Shown here piece by piece: positions 40,967 to 51,766 of a stretch of 64,000 bases of DNA; position 1 is the stretch's first letter, and every line of letters begins with the position of its first letter. A program made the translations under genes and the position numbers. The notes below the pieces were generated by a model. The model saw nothing but the letters and a program-made list of their open reading frames with translations, made no database searches and had not been told where the DNA came from. Source of the DNA: Oleiphilaceae bacterium (GTDB lineage: Bacteria; Pseudomonadota; Gammaproteobacteria; Pseudomonadales; Oleiphilaceae). The stretch is taken from positions 1 to 64,000 of the forward strand of contig JAGXLV010000005.1 of the NCBI GenBank assembly GCA_018334495.1, in the 5' to 3' direction.

Positions 40967-43014
40967 GCCATCATGAACAGCCTTTGCCAAGCCGGGCGCT
41001 GTTGTGGCTGATTGTCGGGTTTGTGATATTGGTAGCGCCGCAATGGGACCGGTTGCCGCTCTGGTTGATTGGTGTCTGCATCCTGCTCGCGACCTGGCGC
41101 GCCCTTGCCCAGAAGGGACGATTGCGGCTGCCCGGGAAGTTGCTGCGTATCGGCATAATGCTGGCGATGACTGCGCTTTACCTGTTTACGGTGAGCGGAC
41201 GTTTTTCGGTGGAAACCGCTTCATCATTCTTTGTGCTGGCGGTCGGTTTAAAATGGCTTGAAACCCGGTACTCCCGTGATTTCTATGTGTTGTTTTTCAT
41301 TCTTGTCTATCTCGCCGCGGTCAACTTTCTGTTCCGGCAAGGCATCGGCTGGACCTTGTTGAATCTGGTCGGTGTCGTCTCGTTGTTTATCGGTTTGCAG
41401 GTGCTGAATGCGCCACAACTTAAAGGCGCGAGCCTGGCAGGCTGGCGCCGGATCGGCACCATGTTGATCAAGACTTTGCCCATTGTGGTTCTGCTGTTTG
41501 TGTTTTTCCCCCGCATGGGGCCCCTTTGGAGTGTGCCCATGGTGTCGAACCAGGGTAAAACCGGGATAAGCGATACTATGGCGCCGGGCTCTATCTCCAG
41601 TCTCGCCCAGAGTGGGGATCGCGCCTTCCGTGCCACCTTTGGCGGCGAGGTTCCGCCACATCGCGAGCGCTACTGGCGTGGCCTGATTCTGGACCAGTTT
41701 GATGGCACAACCTGGCAACAAAGCCAACCGCTGCCCTTTGAGCGTCCCGGCCGCGTGAATCTGGATGGCGGCATTGGCGCTCTGGCCGCTGACGAGTACG
41801 AAATTCTTCTGGACGCCACCAATCAGCGCTGGGCGTTTGCGCTGGGCAACTCAAACGCCGTGTCCGACAACCTCAAACCCATGGCCGGCGAGCTGTTTCG
41901 ATTCCGCAGGCCGGCGGACACGACTTTGCGCTATCGGCTTGCGCTCGGATCAGAGCCGACGCAAGCGGTCGAGGCACTGTCGACGGAGGCGCGCCGCCGT
42001 TATCTACAATTGCCAGGCCAGGGCAACCCGCGCGCACGGGCTTTGGCCGAGCGCCTGAAACAGAGTTCGAGCAACGACCGCGAGTTCATAAACAGTTTTC
42101 TTAACAAGTTGAGAACAGAAGCCTATTTCTACACCCTCAGACCGCCAACCATGCCCGGCGACGGTATCGACAGCCTTCTGTTTGACGACAAGCGCGGCTT
42201 TTGCGCGCACTACGCCGGTGCCATGACCTTTCTGTTGCGCGCTGCGGATATTCCGGCGCGGGTGGTTGTCGGTTATCAGGGTGGGGCGATCGGAGCCGAT
42301 GAAGAATACCTGATCATTCGCCAGTACGACGCCCATGCCTGGGTAGAGGCCTGGCTGCCGGATGCCGGCTGGGTGCGGGTTGACCCCACCGCCGCCATCG
42401 CTCCGCAAAGAGTGGAGTCCGGGTTGCGCGACGCTGTAGCGGAGGAGGGGTCTTTTCTGGAAAACGATTGGACCTCGCCCCAGCGCTACGGCGATATGGC
42501 GGCCCTGCAGTGGGTTTCCCTCAAGCTGGATAAGCTGAATTACCAGTGGACCCGCTGGGTGGTGGGTTACCAGGGCCAGTCCCAGATGGATTTGATGTCG
42601 CGGTTGCCGGGTAACCTGAGCCTTCGCGAGCTGGGTTATGTCACTGCCGGACTGATGTCACTGGCTCTTCTGCTCGCCGGTTTGATCACCCTGACGCGAC
42701 AGTATCGTGAGCGCTCAAGCGACCCGGTCCAGCGCCTGGTGGCGCACTGGCATGGTTTATTGCAGCGCCGGGGTCTTCAGGTCGCACCGGACGAGACACC
42801 GGATCGGTTAGCACGACGGGCGGCTGACGTTTATCCGAACGCGAAAAAGCCTCTGCGTGCCTTTGCCGCCATGGTGAACAACCATTACTATAAGCCGTCG
42901 CGGGCAGGCGAGCCGACTGATCTGAATTATATGAAGAGACTGTTGCGGATCATTGCGCAGGACATGCAGAAGGGGACGCGGCGGCAGTCGTCGTCGGAAC
43001 GCAAAGCGGAGTAA
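40963..43014 (+). CDS. tgpA: DUF3488 and transglutaminase-like domain protein (TgpA family)
   Basis: Multi-TM N-terminus, KRGFCAHYAGAMTFLLRAADIPARVVVGYQGG, YDAHAWVEAWLPDAGWVRVDPTAA. Confidence 0.92.
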   Translation: MSHHEQPLPSRALLWLIVGFVILVAPQWDRLPLWLIGVCILLATWRALAQKGRLRLPGKLLRIGIMLAMTALYLFTVSGRFSVETASSFFVLAVGLKWLETRYSRDFYVLFFILVYLAAVNFLFRQGIGWTLLNLVGVVSLFIGLQVLNAPQLKGASLAGWRRIGTMLIKTLPIVVLLFVFFPRMGPLWSVPMVSNQGKTGISDTMAPGSISSLAQSGDRAFRATFGGEVPPHRERYWRGLILDQFDGTTWQQSQPLPFERPGRVNLDGGIGALAADEYEILLDATNQRWAFALGNSNAVSDNLKPMAGELFRFRRPADTTLRYRLALGSEPTQAVEALSTEARRRYLQLPGQGNPRARALAERLKQSSSNDREFINSFLNKLRTEAYFYTLRPPTMPGDGIDSLLFDDKRGFCAHYAGAMTFLLRAADIPARVVVGYQGGAIGADEEYLIIRQYDAHAWVEAWLPDAGWVRVDPTAAIAPQRVESGLRDAVAEEGSFLENDWTSPQRYGDMAALQWVSLKLDKLNYQWTRWVVGYQGQSQMDLMSRLPGNLSLRELGYVTAGLMSLALLLAGLITLTRQYRERSSDPVQRLVAHWHGLLQRRGLQVAPDETPDRLARRAADVYPNAKKPLRAFAAMVNNHYYKPSRAGEPTDLNYMKRLLRIIAQDMQKGTRRQSSSERKAE

Positions 43015-43021
43015 TTGAAGC

Positions 43022-44041
43022 GTGCAGCAACACAAGCAACAACCCATGAGCTGGCATTCCGGGGCCTGGTCCTATGTGGCCGGCCGCTTGCGGGCGGGAC
43101 ATTTGCCCCATGCTTTGTTGATTACCGGCGAGCAGGGTGTCGGTAAGCGCGCCTTTGCGGACGCACTGGCGCATCGACTCGTGTGTGAACAGGCCAATGA
43201 GCAGGATCAGCCTTGTGGTCATTGCAAACAGTGTGAGCTGGTGGCGGCTGATTCGCACCCCGATATTCGCCGCTACGCGCCTGAAAAATCCCGCATCATC
43301 AAAATCGCCCAGGTCCGGGCCCTGTCCGAGTTCGCGGTGGTGTCGCCGCAAGTGGCCAGACGTAAAATCGTCGTTATTGACCGGGCAGACCAGCTCAACA
43401 TTAATGCGGGTAACGCTTTGCTTAAAACCCTGGAGGAGCCCAGCGCCGATCTGGTTCTCCTGCTTTTGCAGGAAAGCGGCCGGCCACTCCTGCCGACCCT
43501 GAAATCCCGTTGCCAAAGCCTGATGATTGCTACACCGGGCGCCGAGGTGGCCGCCCACTGGCTGAATGGGCAGCTTGCAGGCGAAGGCCTTACGGCGACG
43601 GGTGATCAACAAAAGCAGGCCTTGGCGATGGCGCGGTTTGCTCCCAGGCTGGCGCTGGAATATCTGTCCGGGGATTATCTGAAGCTCAGGGCGGACGCCT
43701 TTTCGCTGTTTCGGCGTTTCATGAAATCGGAGGCATCGCTTGCGGAAGCCGCCAAGGCTTTCAAGGCGCTGGGTTCCGAAGAGACACTGGCGTTGATGGA
43801 AATCTGGGCGTCGGATCTGGCGCGACTTGCCGCAGGCGGCGAGAGCCGGGATCAGGAAGCAGCCGAGATGTTGGGCTTTCTCGCCCGTATAAACCCGGGC
43901 TGGCGTGCCCACGAGTTGATGGATCATCTGCACGAGGCTCGGGCCGCCCTGGTTTATAATGCCAGTCCGGAGCTTGAGGCCCAGCGCCTGTTAATCCAGT
44001 GGCAGGCTTTGATGCCAGACCGCCGGCGCCGAGCCGGCTAA
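43022..44041 (+). CDS. holB: DNA polymerase III subunit delta'
   Basis: HALLITGEQGVGKRAFADALAHRL, CGHCKQCELVAADSHPDI, ALLKTLEEPSADLVLLLL; followed by pilZ. Confidence 0.93.
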   Translation: MQQHKQQPMSWHSGAWSYVAGRLRAGHLPHALLITGEQGVGKRAFADALAHRLVCEQANEQDQPCGHCKQCELVAADSHPDIRRYAPEKSRIIKIAQVRALSEFAVVSPQVARRKIVVIDRADQLNINAGNALLKTLEEPSADLVLLLLQESGRPLLPTLKSRCQSLMIATPGAEVAAHWLNGQLAGEGLTATGDQQKQALAMARFAPRLALEYLSGDYLKLRADAFSLFRRFMKSEASLAEAAKAFKALGSEETLALMEIWASDLARLAAGGESRDQEAAEMLGFLARINPGWRAHELMDHLHEARAALVYNASPELEAQRLLIQWQALMPDRRRRAG

Positions 44042-44111
44042 AGCAATTGGGTGAATTTCCGTCCTGGCTGCTATGCTGGGAACTTATTAGTCGTTTTTTG
44101 AAGGATAGGTT

Positions 44112-44462
44112 ATGGGGCCTGGTTTTGGCGCACGCAGTGGTATTCTGACATTGACGATCAAGGATAAAGCGGTGCTCTATGCCGCTTATATGCCCTACAT
44201 CCGGCAGGGCGGACTGTTTATCCCGACCCAGAAGCAATATCAGCTGGGCGATGAGGTATTCCTTTTGCTCAACCTGATGGATGAACCCGAGAAAATCCCG
44301 GTTGCCGGTAAAGTGGTGTGGATCACCCCCAGAGGCGCACAAGGTAACAGGGCGGCCGGTATTGGCGTTCAGTTCGCGGGTGACGATGAATCCGCCCGCA
44401 CCAAAATCGAGTCCTATCTTGCGGGCGCCCTGAGTTCTGATCGATCCACTCACACCATGTAA
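44112..44462 (+). CDS. pilZ: PilZ domain protein
   Basis: GILTLTIKDKAVLYAAYMPYIRQGGLFIPT...AGKVVWITPRGAQGNRAAGIGVQF; holB-pilZ synteny. Confidence 0.93.
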   Translation: MGPGFGARSGILTLTIKDKAVLYAAYMPYIRQGGLFIPTQKQYQLGDEVFLLLNLMDEPEKIPVAGKVVWITPRGAQGNRAAGIGVQFAGDDESARTKIESYLAGALSSDRSTHTM

Positions 44463-44476
44463 GGCCTGCCTGCCAG

Positions 44477-45388
44477 ATGAACGATTTCCAGGTTCGCGCG
44501 GAGCCGACGACCAGTGACAAGGCCTATCAGGAAATGCGCTGGCCGCTCCGTCATCTCACGCTTGCCGGCTTGCATTGGCCGGCCCGAAACACTACCACTG
44601 AACAGCCGCCGGTGATCATGTTGCACGGCTGGCTTGATAATTGTCTGTCCTTTACCGAGCTGGCGCCTGACATAAGCGCTGAAACGGACGTTTATGCCAT
44701 CGATATGTCAGGGCATGGCTATTCCGGGCACCGTCCGCCGGGGCAGGGCTACTTGCTGGCCGACTATGTTGCTGAATTGGCGGAGCTACTGGATACCGCC
44801 TTCAACCAGCCGGTGGATCTGGTGGGCCATTCACTGGGTGGAATCGTGGCCCTGATGTACGCCGCGATTTTCCCGGAGAAGGTTCGCAAGCTGGTGACCA
44901 TTGATAGCCTTGGTCCCATGACCAAGGCCCCGGACGATGCTCCCGCTCAGTTACGGCGGGGTATTGCCAAGCGCCTGTCCGGATCTGTTGGTCACACGGT
45001 CTATCCCTCCATTGAGGAGGCCGCGAGGGCTCGGGCCGGCGGCATGATTCCCTTGTCGGCCGGCGTGGCCCGACAATTGGTGGGGAGAAACCTGAAGTCT
45101 GTCGAGCGGGGCTTTCAGTGGCGAACGGACCCGAAACTGCGCCATCCGTCACTGATGACCTATACCGAGTCCCAAGCGATTGCGTTTTTGCAGTCGGTCA
45201 AAACCGAGACATTGCTTGTCCGGGCCGAAGACGGCCTGCTTAGCAAGAGCGAGAAGTGGCCCCGGCGCCTGGCGGCAATGACCGCTTGCACCCATGTGGT
45301 GGTACCGGGAGCCCACCACTGTCATCTTGATGGCAATACACGGCCAACGGCCAATTCAGTCAGAGGCTTTTTAACGAATGATGGGTAA
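44477..45388 (+). CDS. Alpha/beta hydrolase
   Basis: VIMLHGWLDNCLSFTELAP, VDLVGHSLGGIVALMYA. Confidence 0.9.
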   Translation: MNDFQVRAEPTTSDKAYQEMRWPLRHLTLAGLHWPARNTTTEQPPVIMLHGWLDNCLSFTELAPDISAETDVYAIDMSGHGYSGHRPPGQGYLLADYVAELAELLDTAFNQPVDLVGHSLGGIVALMYAAIFPEKVRKLVTIDSLGPMTKAPDDAPAQLRRGIAKRLSGSVGHTVYPSIEEAARARAGGMIPLSAGVARQLVGRNLKSVERGFQWRTDPKLRHPSLMTYTESQAIAFLQSVKTETLLVRAEDGLLSKSEKWPRRLAAMTACTHVVVPGAHHCHLDGNTRPTANSVRGFLTNDG

Positions 45389-46286
45389 TTCAACTGCACT
45401 CCGTTCTTACATCAGCGCATGTGTGCTTCTTGTGGCCTGGTGCCTGGCCCCGTCAGCATTTGCTGCCGATATAACGCCTTTCCCCAAGGCAAGTCTTGAA
45501 AGAGAAATCCCAATTGTATCCTCAGGGCATCGGGTATTGCTGAGCCCGGTTCGGGAAATCAGTAATCGGATTCGCTCCGACACCATGGTTCGGCTGGCGG
45601 TGGACGGCATCGGTCAGCTGATGCAGGTGAATGCCGATTCCAGTCGCGCTGAGGCCCGTGAATACTACCTGAGTGAACTCAAAGCCCGGGACGCGACCAT
45701 TCTTTACCGCTGTGAGGGCAGAAGTTGTGGCCGCAGTAACGTCTGGGCCAACCAGATTTTTGAGCAGGCGACGCTTTATGGCCGGGATACCGATCAGGAT
45801 TACCTGGTCGCCGCCTACCAGGGCGCCAATGACAAAACCCGGTTGGTTTTGGTGTATACCGTGACACGCGGGAATAATCGTGAGCATGTCTGGGTAGAAC
45901 AACTCAACGTTGCTGATGCCAGCAAACTGCCGGGTTTTTCCGGTGGCTCCTCACGGATTCGTGGGCCGATCATCGTGCCCTGGACCGGTGGAGTCACTTT
46001 CCAGTTTGACTACAATGCCAATGACCGAGGTCGTTTGCAGGAATGGATGTCCGAGCCCGGCAGCGAGTTGGTGTTGAACAGTTTTAGCACTCTGGGAGAC
46101 GACCAGTCCCTTGAAAGTGCCCTGGAGCAGGCGCGCCAGGCCGCCGATTCCTTGACGGACCTGCTCGCACAGAGTGTCGTCAGCGAAGACCGTGTCACAA
46201 AGATTGTGATCGGACCTGTGATTACCTTTGAAAATCCGGCCCGGCAGGGTAACCGTGTAGAAATCAAGGTTGTTTCCCAACCCTGA
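45378..46286 (+). CDS. DUF4892 domain-containing secreted protein
   Basis: Signal peptide ...APSAFAADITPFPKASL; EAREYYLSELKARDATILYRCEGRSCGRSN pattern. Confidence 0.75.
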   Translation: MMGNSTALRSYISACVLLVAWCLAPSAFAADITPFPKASLEREIPIVSSGHRVLLSPVREISNRIRSDTMVRLAVDGIGQLMQVNADSSRAEAREYYLSELKARDATILYRCEGRSCGRSNVWANQIFEQATLYGRDTDQDYLVAAYQGANDKTRLVLVYTVTRGNNREHVWVEQLNVADASKLPGFSGGSSRIRGPIIVPWTGGVTFQFDYNANDRGRLQEWMSEPGSELVLNSFSTLGDDQSLESALEQARQAADSLTDLLAQSVVSEDRVTKIVIGPVITFENPARQGNRVEIKVVSQP

Positions 46287-46320
46287 ACCAGAATCCTGCC
46301 GGAAAGGGGGCGCAGGCGAC

Positions 46321-47550
46321 ATGAGCAAGAAGGAGCAAAAAGCAAAGGATGATGCGCTTAAGAGTGCGTCGGGTTCTGAGCCTTACAAAGCCATCGACGA
46401 TAAAACCGGGGAGTCGGTCGAAAGCTTCGGGCGGTCTTTGTTGTCGAACCGGGCCGCCCGAAAAACGCCTGTCAGGCGCCCGACGGTCGCGTTAACGCTG
46501 GGCAGTGGTGGCGCCAGAGGTTATGCCCACATTGGTGCCATTGAGGTGCTGGTGGAGCGCGGCTATGACATTATCGCGATTTCCGGTTGCTCAATGGGCG
46601 CCTTGATTGGCGGTGTTTTTGCTGCCGGCAAGATGCAGGACTACAAGGATTGGGTCACTGGCCTGGGCCAGTTCGATGTGCTCAAGTTACTGGACGTTTC
46701 CCTGTCCTCGCCAGGCGCTATCCGGGGCGATAAAATTTTCTCCGTGGTCCGGGAAATGCTTGGCGACACCCGCATTGAAGATCTGCCTCTGTTTTATACG
46801 GCGGTTGCCACCGACCTGCTGTCCCATAAGGAGATCTGGTTCCAGGAAGGGTCTTTGCATCAGGCCATAAGGGCCTCTGTGTCGATTCCCGGTGTGATCA
46901 CCCCGGTTATTCTCAATGGCCGGGTGCTGGTTGACGGCGCCCTTCTGAACCCCTTGCCAATCGTGCCCACCATCTCGTCCCATGCCGACCTCGTGTTTGC
47001 CATTAACCTGAGCGGCGAAGACGACCGTCGCTCGCGTTTTCCGGAACCGGCCCCGATCACGGATGACGACAGTGAGTTGGAGGAAGGCATCGAGAAAATT
47101 CGGGGCAAGGCGTCGCGTTGGCTGGATTGGGATATGCTCACCTCGTTTGTTAATCGCCGGGATGCTGATTCGCTGTCCGAGGGCGCCGGGGATGCTGAAG
47201 AAAAAATTGCGCGCATGGCCCGGAAAAAACAGAGCGAGAAAACCAGGCGCCCGGAAGACGAGCCCAGGGAAAGCGAATCCGAAGAACCGGAGACCATGGC
47301 CTGGGAAAGTCTTGGTATCGGCAAGTTCGACGTTATGAACCTGGCCATTGAGACCATGCAGAGCGCTTTGGTGCAATACAAGATTGCCGGATACCCCCCT
47401 GATTTGCTGGTGAATGTACCGAAAACCGCTTCGCGAACCTATGATTATCACAAGGCGCCGGAGCTTATCCAGCTTGGTCGGGAAAGGATGACCGAGGCTT
47501 TGAACCGGTTTGAACATCACGAAACCAGCTCAGGCCCCATGGCGACTTGA
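46321..47550 (+). CDS. Patatin-like phospholipase (RssA-like)
   Basis: VALTLGSGGARGYAHIGAIEVL, ISGCSMGALIGG (GxSxG), LVDGALLNPLPI. Start at MSKKEQ. Confidence 0.88.
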   Translation: MSKKEQKAKDDALKSASGSEPYKAIDDKTGESVESFGRSLLSNRAARKTPVRRPTVALTLGSGGARGYAHIGAIEVLVERGYDIIAISGCSMGALIGGVFAAGKMQDYKDWVTGLGQFDVLKLLDVSLSSPGAIRGDKIFSVVREMLGDTRIEDLPLFYTAVATDLLSHKEIWFQEGSLHQAIRASVSIPGVITPVILNGRVLVDGALLNPLPIVPTISSHADLVFAINLSGEDDRRSRFPEPAPITDDDSELEEGIEKIRGKASRWLDWDMLTSFVNRRDADSLSEGAGDAEEKIARMARKKQSEKTRRPEDEPRESESEEPETMAWESLGIGKFDVMNLAIETMQSALVQYKIAGYPPDLLVNVPKTASRTYDYHKAPELIQLGRERMTEALNRFEHHETSSGPMAT

Positions 47551-47647
47551 TCGGTTCACTGTGTTTCCCGGCAACCGATGGCTGAGAATGGCCTGAAAAA
47601 CCCGTATAGTCCCTGCTTCCGGATATGATAAGAGGATTTAAACGCTT

Positions 47648-48553
47648 GTGACCCAGCCCATTGACGACCTGCTCAGCATTCGGGACCTGTTGCGTTATGC
47701 CGCTTCACAATTTGCCGGCTCTGATCTGTTTTATGGTCACGGCACGGATAACGTCTGGGACGAGGCGGTTCAGCTCGTGATGCGAAGCCTGAATCTGCCA
47801 CTGGACAATAATACGGTATTCCTCGATGCCCGGCTTGTCCGTGACGAACGGGAACTGATCCTGAACCGGATCCAGCGTCGTATTGAAAGCCGGGTTCCGC
47901 TGGCTTATCTGTTAGGGGAAGCCTGGTTCATGGGTTTGCCGTTCAAAGTCGATGAACGGGTTCTGGTGCCGCGTTCACCTCTGGCCGAACTGCTTGAGTC
48001 GGGCCTGCAACCCTGGTTGGGTGAGCAGCCGGTGGGCCGCATCCTGGATCTTTGTACCGGCAGCGGCTGCATTGGCATCGCCGCTGCCACCGTCTTCGAC
48101 AACGCGGAAGTCGATCTGGCGGACATTTCGCCGGACGCTCTGGAAGTAGCCAGCGACAATATAGCGCTCCATGGCCTGGAGGACCGGGTCCGGACGGTAT
48201 GTGCCGATGTCTTTGAAGGGATTGAAGGCCGCTACGATGTGATTCTCAGCAATCCGCCCTATGTTGATGCGGAGGATCTCGCGGATATGCCGGAGGAGTT
48301 CCGGCATGAACCGGCACTGGGTCTGGCTGCCGGCGAAGATGGATTGGAGATCGCGCATCGCATTCTGGCCGGTGCCGCCGCACATTTGACGCCGGACGGG
48401 CTGTTGATCGTGGAGGTGGGCAATAGCTGGCCGGCACTGGAGGCGGCTTATCCGGATTTGCCATTTGTCTGGCTGGAATTTGAGCGGGGCGGTGAGGGTG
48501 TGTTTTTGCTGAGCGCGCGGGATTTGGCTCAGCGCGCCAGAGTCTCGATTTAA
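47648..48553 (+). CDS. prmB: 50S ribosomal protein L3 N(5)-glutamine methyltransferase
   Basis: [29 protein letters not shown]; upstream of aroC. Confidence 0.93.
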   Translation: MTQPIDDLLSIRDLLRYAASQFAGSDLFYGHGTDNVWDEAVQLVMRSLNLPLDNNTVFLDARLVRDERELILNRIQRRIESRVPLAYLLGEAWFMGLPFKVDERVLVPRSPLAELLESGLQPWLGEQPVGRILDLCTGSGCIGIAAATVFDNAEVDLADISPDALEVASDNIALHGLEDRVRTVCADVFEGIEGRYDVILSNPPYVDAEDLADMPEEFRHEPALGLAAGEDGLEIAHRILAGAAAHLTPDGLLIVEVGNSWPALEAAYPDLPFVWLEFERGGEGVFLLSARDLAQRARVSI

Positions 48554-48587
48554 AACACTTTAATTAACTTACACAAGATATTGATTT

Positions 48588-49691
48588 ATGTCTGGAAACA
48601 GCTTTGGAAAACTGTTCACGGTAACCACGTTCGGGGAGAGCCACGGACCTGCACTGGGGTGCGTCATTGATGGCTGCCCTCCGGGACTGGTCTTGTCGGA
48701 AGCGGATATGCAGCTGGATCTGGACCGCCGCAAGCCTGGCACTTCCCGCCATACCACCCAGCGCCGAGAGGCCGACGAAGTGCGCATTCTGTCGGGCGTT
48801 TTTGAGGGCAAGACAACCGGTACGCCGATTGGCCTGATTATCGAGAATACCGACCAGCGCTCCAAGGACTACTCAAAGATTGCGGATCAGTTCCGTCCGG
48901 CCCATGCCGATTACACGTATATGCACAAATACGGTGTCCGCGATTATCGTGGTGGTGGTCGTTCCTCCGCTCGTGAAACCGCCGTGCGCGTAGCGGCGGG
49001 TGCTGTGGCCCGCAAGTTTCTCGCTGACCGCCTCGGCATCCGCATCCGTGGCTATCTGGCCCAGCTTGGCCCTATTGTCATTGAGAAGCTGGATTGGGAT
49101 CAGGTTCATCAGAACCCTTTCTTTTGCCCGGACGCCGCGAGGGTGCCAGAACTGGAAGCCTACATGGATGCTCTGCGCAAGGAAGGCAACTCGGTTGGCG
49201 CTCGAATCAACGTGGTGGCCGAGCATGTCCCGCCCGGACTGGGCGAGCCCGTGTTTGACCGCCTTGACGCCGATCTGGCCCATGCCTTGATGAGCATTAA
49301 TGCGGTCAAGGGCGTAGAAATAGGGGCCGGTTTCGGTTGTATCGATCAAAAGGGCACCGAGCACCGAGACGAACTGACCCCGGAAGGGTTTCTGTCCAAT
49401 CACGCCGGCGGCGTGTTGGGGGGCATCTCCTCCGGCCAGCCCTTGCTGGCCAGCATCGCACTCAAGGCCACATCCAGCCTTCGACTTCCCGGGCGCAGTA
49501 TCGATTCCACCGGTGCTCCGGTGGAAGTGGTAACGACCGGTCGCCACGACCCCTGTGTGGGCATCAGGGCGACGCCGATTGCCGAGGCCATGACGGCGCT
49601 GGTGCTGATGGATCATTACCTGCGTCATCGCGGCCAGAATGCCGATGTCAGTGTCGCCACGCCGGATATTGAAGCATACCGCAACCGATAA
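48588..49691 (+). CDS. aroC: Chorismate synthase
   Basis: [54 protein letters not shown]. Confidence 0.97.
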   Translation: MSGNSFGKLFTVTTFGESHGPALGCVIDGCPPGLVLSEADMQLDLDRRKPGTSRHTTQRREADEVRILSGVFEGKTTGTPIGLIIENTDQRSKDYSKIADQFRPAHADYTYMHKYGVRDYRGGGRSSARETAVRVAAGAVARKFLADRLGIRIRGYLAQLGPIVIEKLDWDQVHQNPFFCPDAARVPELEAYMDALRKEGNSVGARINVVAEHVPPGLGEPVFDRLDADLAHALMSINAVKGVEIGAGFGCIDQKGTEHRDELTPEGFLSNHAGGVLGGISSGQPLLASIALKATSSLRLPGRSIDSTGAPVEVVTTGRHDPCVGIRATPIAEAMTALVLMDHYLRHRGQNADVSVATPDIEAYRNR

Positions 49692-49712
49692 TCCGGCTGA
49701 CAGGACACTGGT

Positions 49713-50861
49713 ATCTACTGGCGACTTTCGAATCTCTATTTCTGGTTTTTCGCGCTGCTGGGCGCGCTCTTGCCTTACTGGTCTCTTTACCTGGAGGCAA
49801 GGGGTTTCAGCTACCTGCAAATCGCCACCCTGATGGCCACGATTCAGATCACGAAGGTGATCGCGCCCAATCTCTGGGGCTGGATTGGCGATCGCACCGG
49901 GCGCCGGGTTCAGCTTGTTCGCCTGGGTTCCGTCCTGGGCGCCCTGTGTTTTCTGGGCGTTTTCCTGGAGACCGGGTTTTACGGCCTGATGCTGGTCATG
50001 CTGACGTTCACTTTCTTCTGGAATGCAATTCTCCCGCTCTATGAAGTGATTACCCTGCAGGGGCTGGGGCGGGACCGTGAGCGATACGGGCGTGTGCGGT
50101 TATGGGGCTCGGTGGGTTTTATCGTTGCGGTGGCACTCATTGGCTGGTTGCTTGACAGGTTGCCACTGACAATTCTGCCCTGGTTATTGTTGCCGCTTTT
50201 CGCCGGCATAGTCGTGGCCTCACTGCTGGTGCCCGCGGAAACCGCCGTTATCAAGCCGAACCGGGTGAAAGGCAGCCTCAAGGCAATACTCAAGCACCCG
50301 GCAGTGCTGGCTTTTTTTGGGATGAATCTTCTTCTGCAGGTTTCTCACGGCGCTTACTACACCTTTTTCAGCATTCATCTCGAACAGATCGGTTACGACA
50401 AATTGGCTATTGGCCTCTTGTGGTCACTGGGTGTCGTTGCCGAGATCGTGCTGTTCGTGTTCATGCATCACCTTTTTCGTCGTTTCAGCATCCGGCAAAT
50501 CGCACTGACCGCCGTTCTGCTTACCATGGTGCGCTGGGTCATGATCGCGGAAGTGTCCTCCGTCCTGAGCCTGCTGGTTATCGCCCAGTGCCTGCATGCA
50601 GCCTCCTATGGGGCTCTGCACGCTATTTCCGTGCACTACATCCAGGGCTATTTCGGCGCTGAGCATCATGGTCAGGGCCAGGCCTTGTACAGTGGTTTGA
50701 CGTTCGGGGCAGGCGGGGCGGTCGGCGCCTGGATGTCCGGCTTTATCGTGGATGCTTACGGTACGCCGCCGGCTTTCTGGGCGGGTGCCGGAGCCATGGC
50801 CATCGCTTTTGTGGTGGCATGGTTATGGTTGCGCCCGCCGCCCGAGCCGGACAATCTTTAG
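49713..50861 (+). CDS. MFS transporter (HcaT/3-phenylpropionate-like), probable non-canonical ATC start
   Basis: MFS fold WGWIGDRTGRRVQLVRLG. In-frame coding from ATC 49713 (IYWRLSNLYFWFFALLGALLPYW) completes TM1; no ATG/GTG/TTG lies between the upstream TGA (49698) and TTG 49770. Confidence 0.8.
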   Translation: MYWRLSNLYFWFFALLGALLPYWSLYLEARGFSYLQIATLMATIQITKVIAPNLWGWIGDRTGRRVQLVRLGSVLGALCFLGVFLETGFYGLMLVMLTFTFFWNAILPLYEVITLQGLGRDRERYGRVRLWGSVGFIVAVALIGWLLDRLPLTILPWLLLPLFAGIVVASLLVPAETAVIKPNRVKGSLKAILKHPAVLAFFGMNLLLQVSHGAYYTFFSIHLEQIGYDKLAIGLLWSLGVVAEIVLFVFMHHLFRRFSIRQIALTAVLLTMVRWVMIAEVSSVLSLLVIAQCLHAASYGALHAISVHYIQGYFGAEHHGQGQALYSGLTFGAGGAVGAWMSGFIVDAYGTPPAFWAGAGAMAIAFVVAWLWLRPPPEPDNL

Positions 50862-50899
50862 AAACTCTCTGCTGTTGCGAATTGCGTCGCTGCGCCGGT

Positions 50900-51766
50900 T
50901 CAACGCAATGCGTCGACAATGCCGAGCAGTGTCCGTGCCCCTGGCGATAGCTGGCGCCCTCTGAGACCTACGGCGCCCAGGACCCGGGATACCGGGTGGG
51001 GTGTGGCCAGTTTGGTGAGGGAGGCGTCCAGCATGCTTCGGGGCAGAACGCTCCAGCCCAGGCCCACACTGGTCATCATTTTGATGGTTTCCAGGTAATT
51101 TGTCGGCATTTCCGGCCTTAGTGTCAGGTCCGCGTCCATGAACAGGCGGCTGATGGCCCGATAGGTGGCGGTCCCGGGATCGGGCAACAGGGCGTTATAA
51201 TCCGCCAGATCCGACAGTTCGGGCGCAGCCAGGCGAGTGAGCGGGTGGTCATTGCCGACCACGAAGGCCATGGGGTCGTCCCAGCGTGCATGCACTTCAA
51301 AGCTATGTTCCATGGCATCGTTCAGGGTCACAAAGGCCAGTTCGGCACTGCGCTTACGCATGTGATCAAAGGCGCTCTCCGAATCCATGAACTGCAGGCT
51401 CAGGCTGACGTCCGGGTAGTCGCGATTCAAGCGCCGCAGCCACGCGGGCAGGTGATGCAGTCCGATGTGATGGCTGGCAATCAGTGTCAGGCGACCTCTT
51501 ATTTCGCCATCATGGGCTGACAGTGACAGGCGGGCATTGTGGAGTTCATCAAGGATACGGCGCGCAAAGGGTATCAGGCGTTCGCCAGTGTCAGTCAGGG
51601 CCAGTTTGCGTTGGGAGCGATCGATGACGGGGGCGCCCAGTTGCTGTTCCAGCGTGGCAATGCGTTTGCTGATGGCAGGCTGGGTCAGGTTCAGTGTTTC
51701 CGCCGCTCCGGAAAACGAATGTTCATCCACGACAGCGACGAACGCGGCCAGTGCCTGTGTGTCCAT
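50900..51766 (-). CDS. LysR family transcriptional regulator
   Basis: MDTQALAAFVAVVDEHSFSGAAETLNLTQPAISKRIATLEQQLG HTH; divergent from leuC. Confidence 0.92.
   Translation of the reverse strand: MDTQALAAFVAVVDEHSFSGAAETLNLTQPAISKRIATLEQQLGAPVIDRSQRKLALTDTGERLIPFARRILDELHNARLSLSAHDGEIRGRLTLIASHHIGLHHLPAWLRRLNRDYPDVSLSLQFMDSESAFDHMRKRSAELAFVTLNDAMEHSFEVHARWDDPMAFVVGNDHPLTRLAAPELSDLADYNALLPDPGTATYRAISRLFMDADLTLRPEMPTNYLETIKMMTSVGLGWSVLPRSMLDASLTKLATPHPVSRVLGAVGLRGRQLSPGARTLLGIVDALR

Noticed and set aside
42950-43933. 327-aa minus-strand ORF
   Set aside because: Antisense to holB.
46600-46640. Altered catalytic motif in second patatin (GCSMG)
   Set aside because: Still satisfies GxSxG; not unusual.
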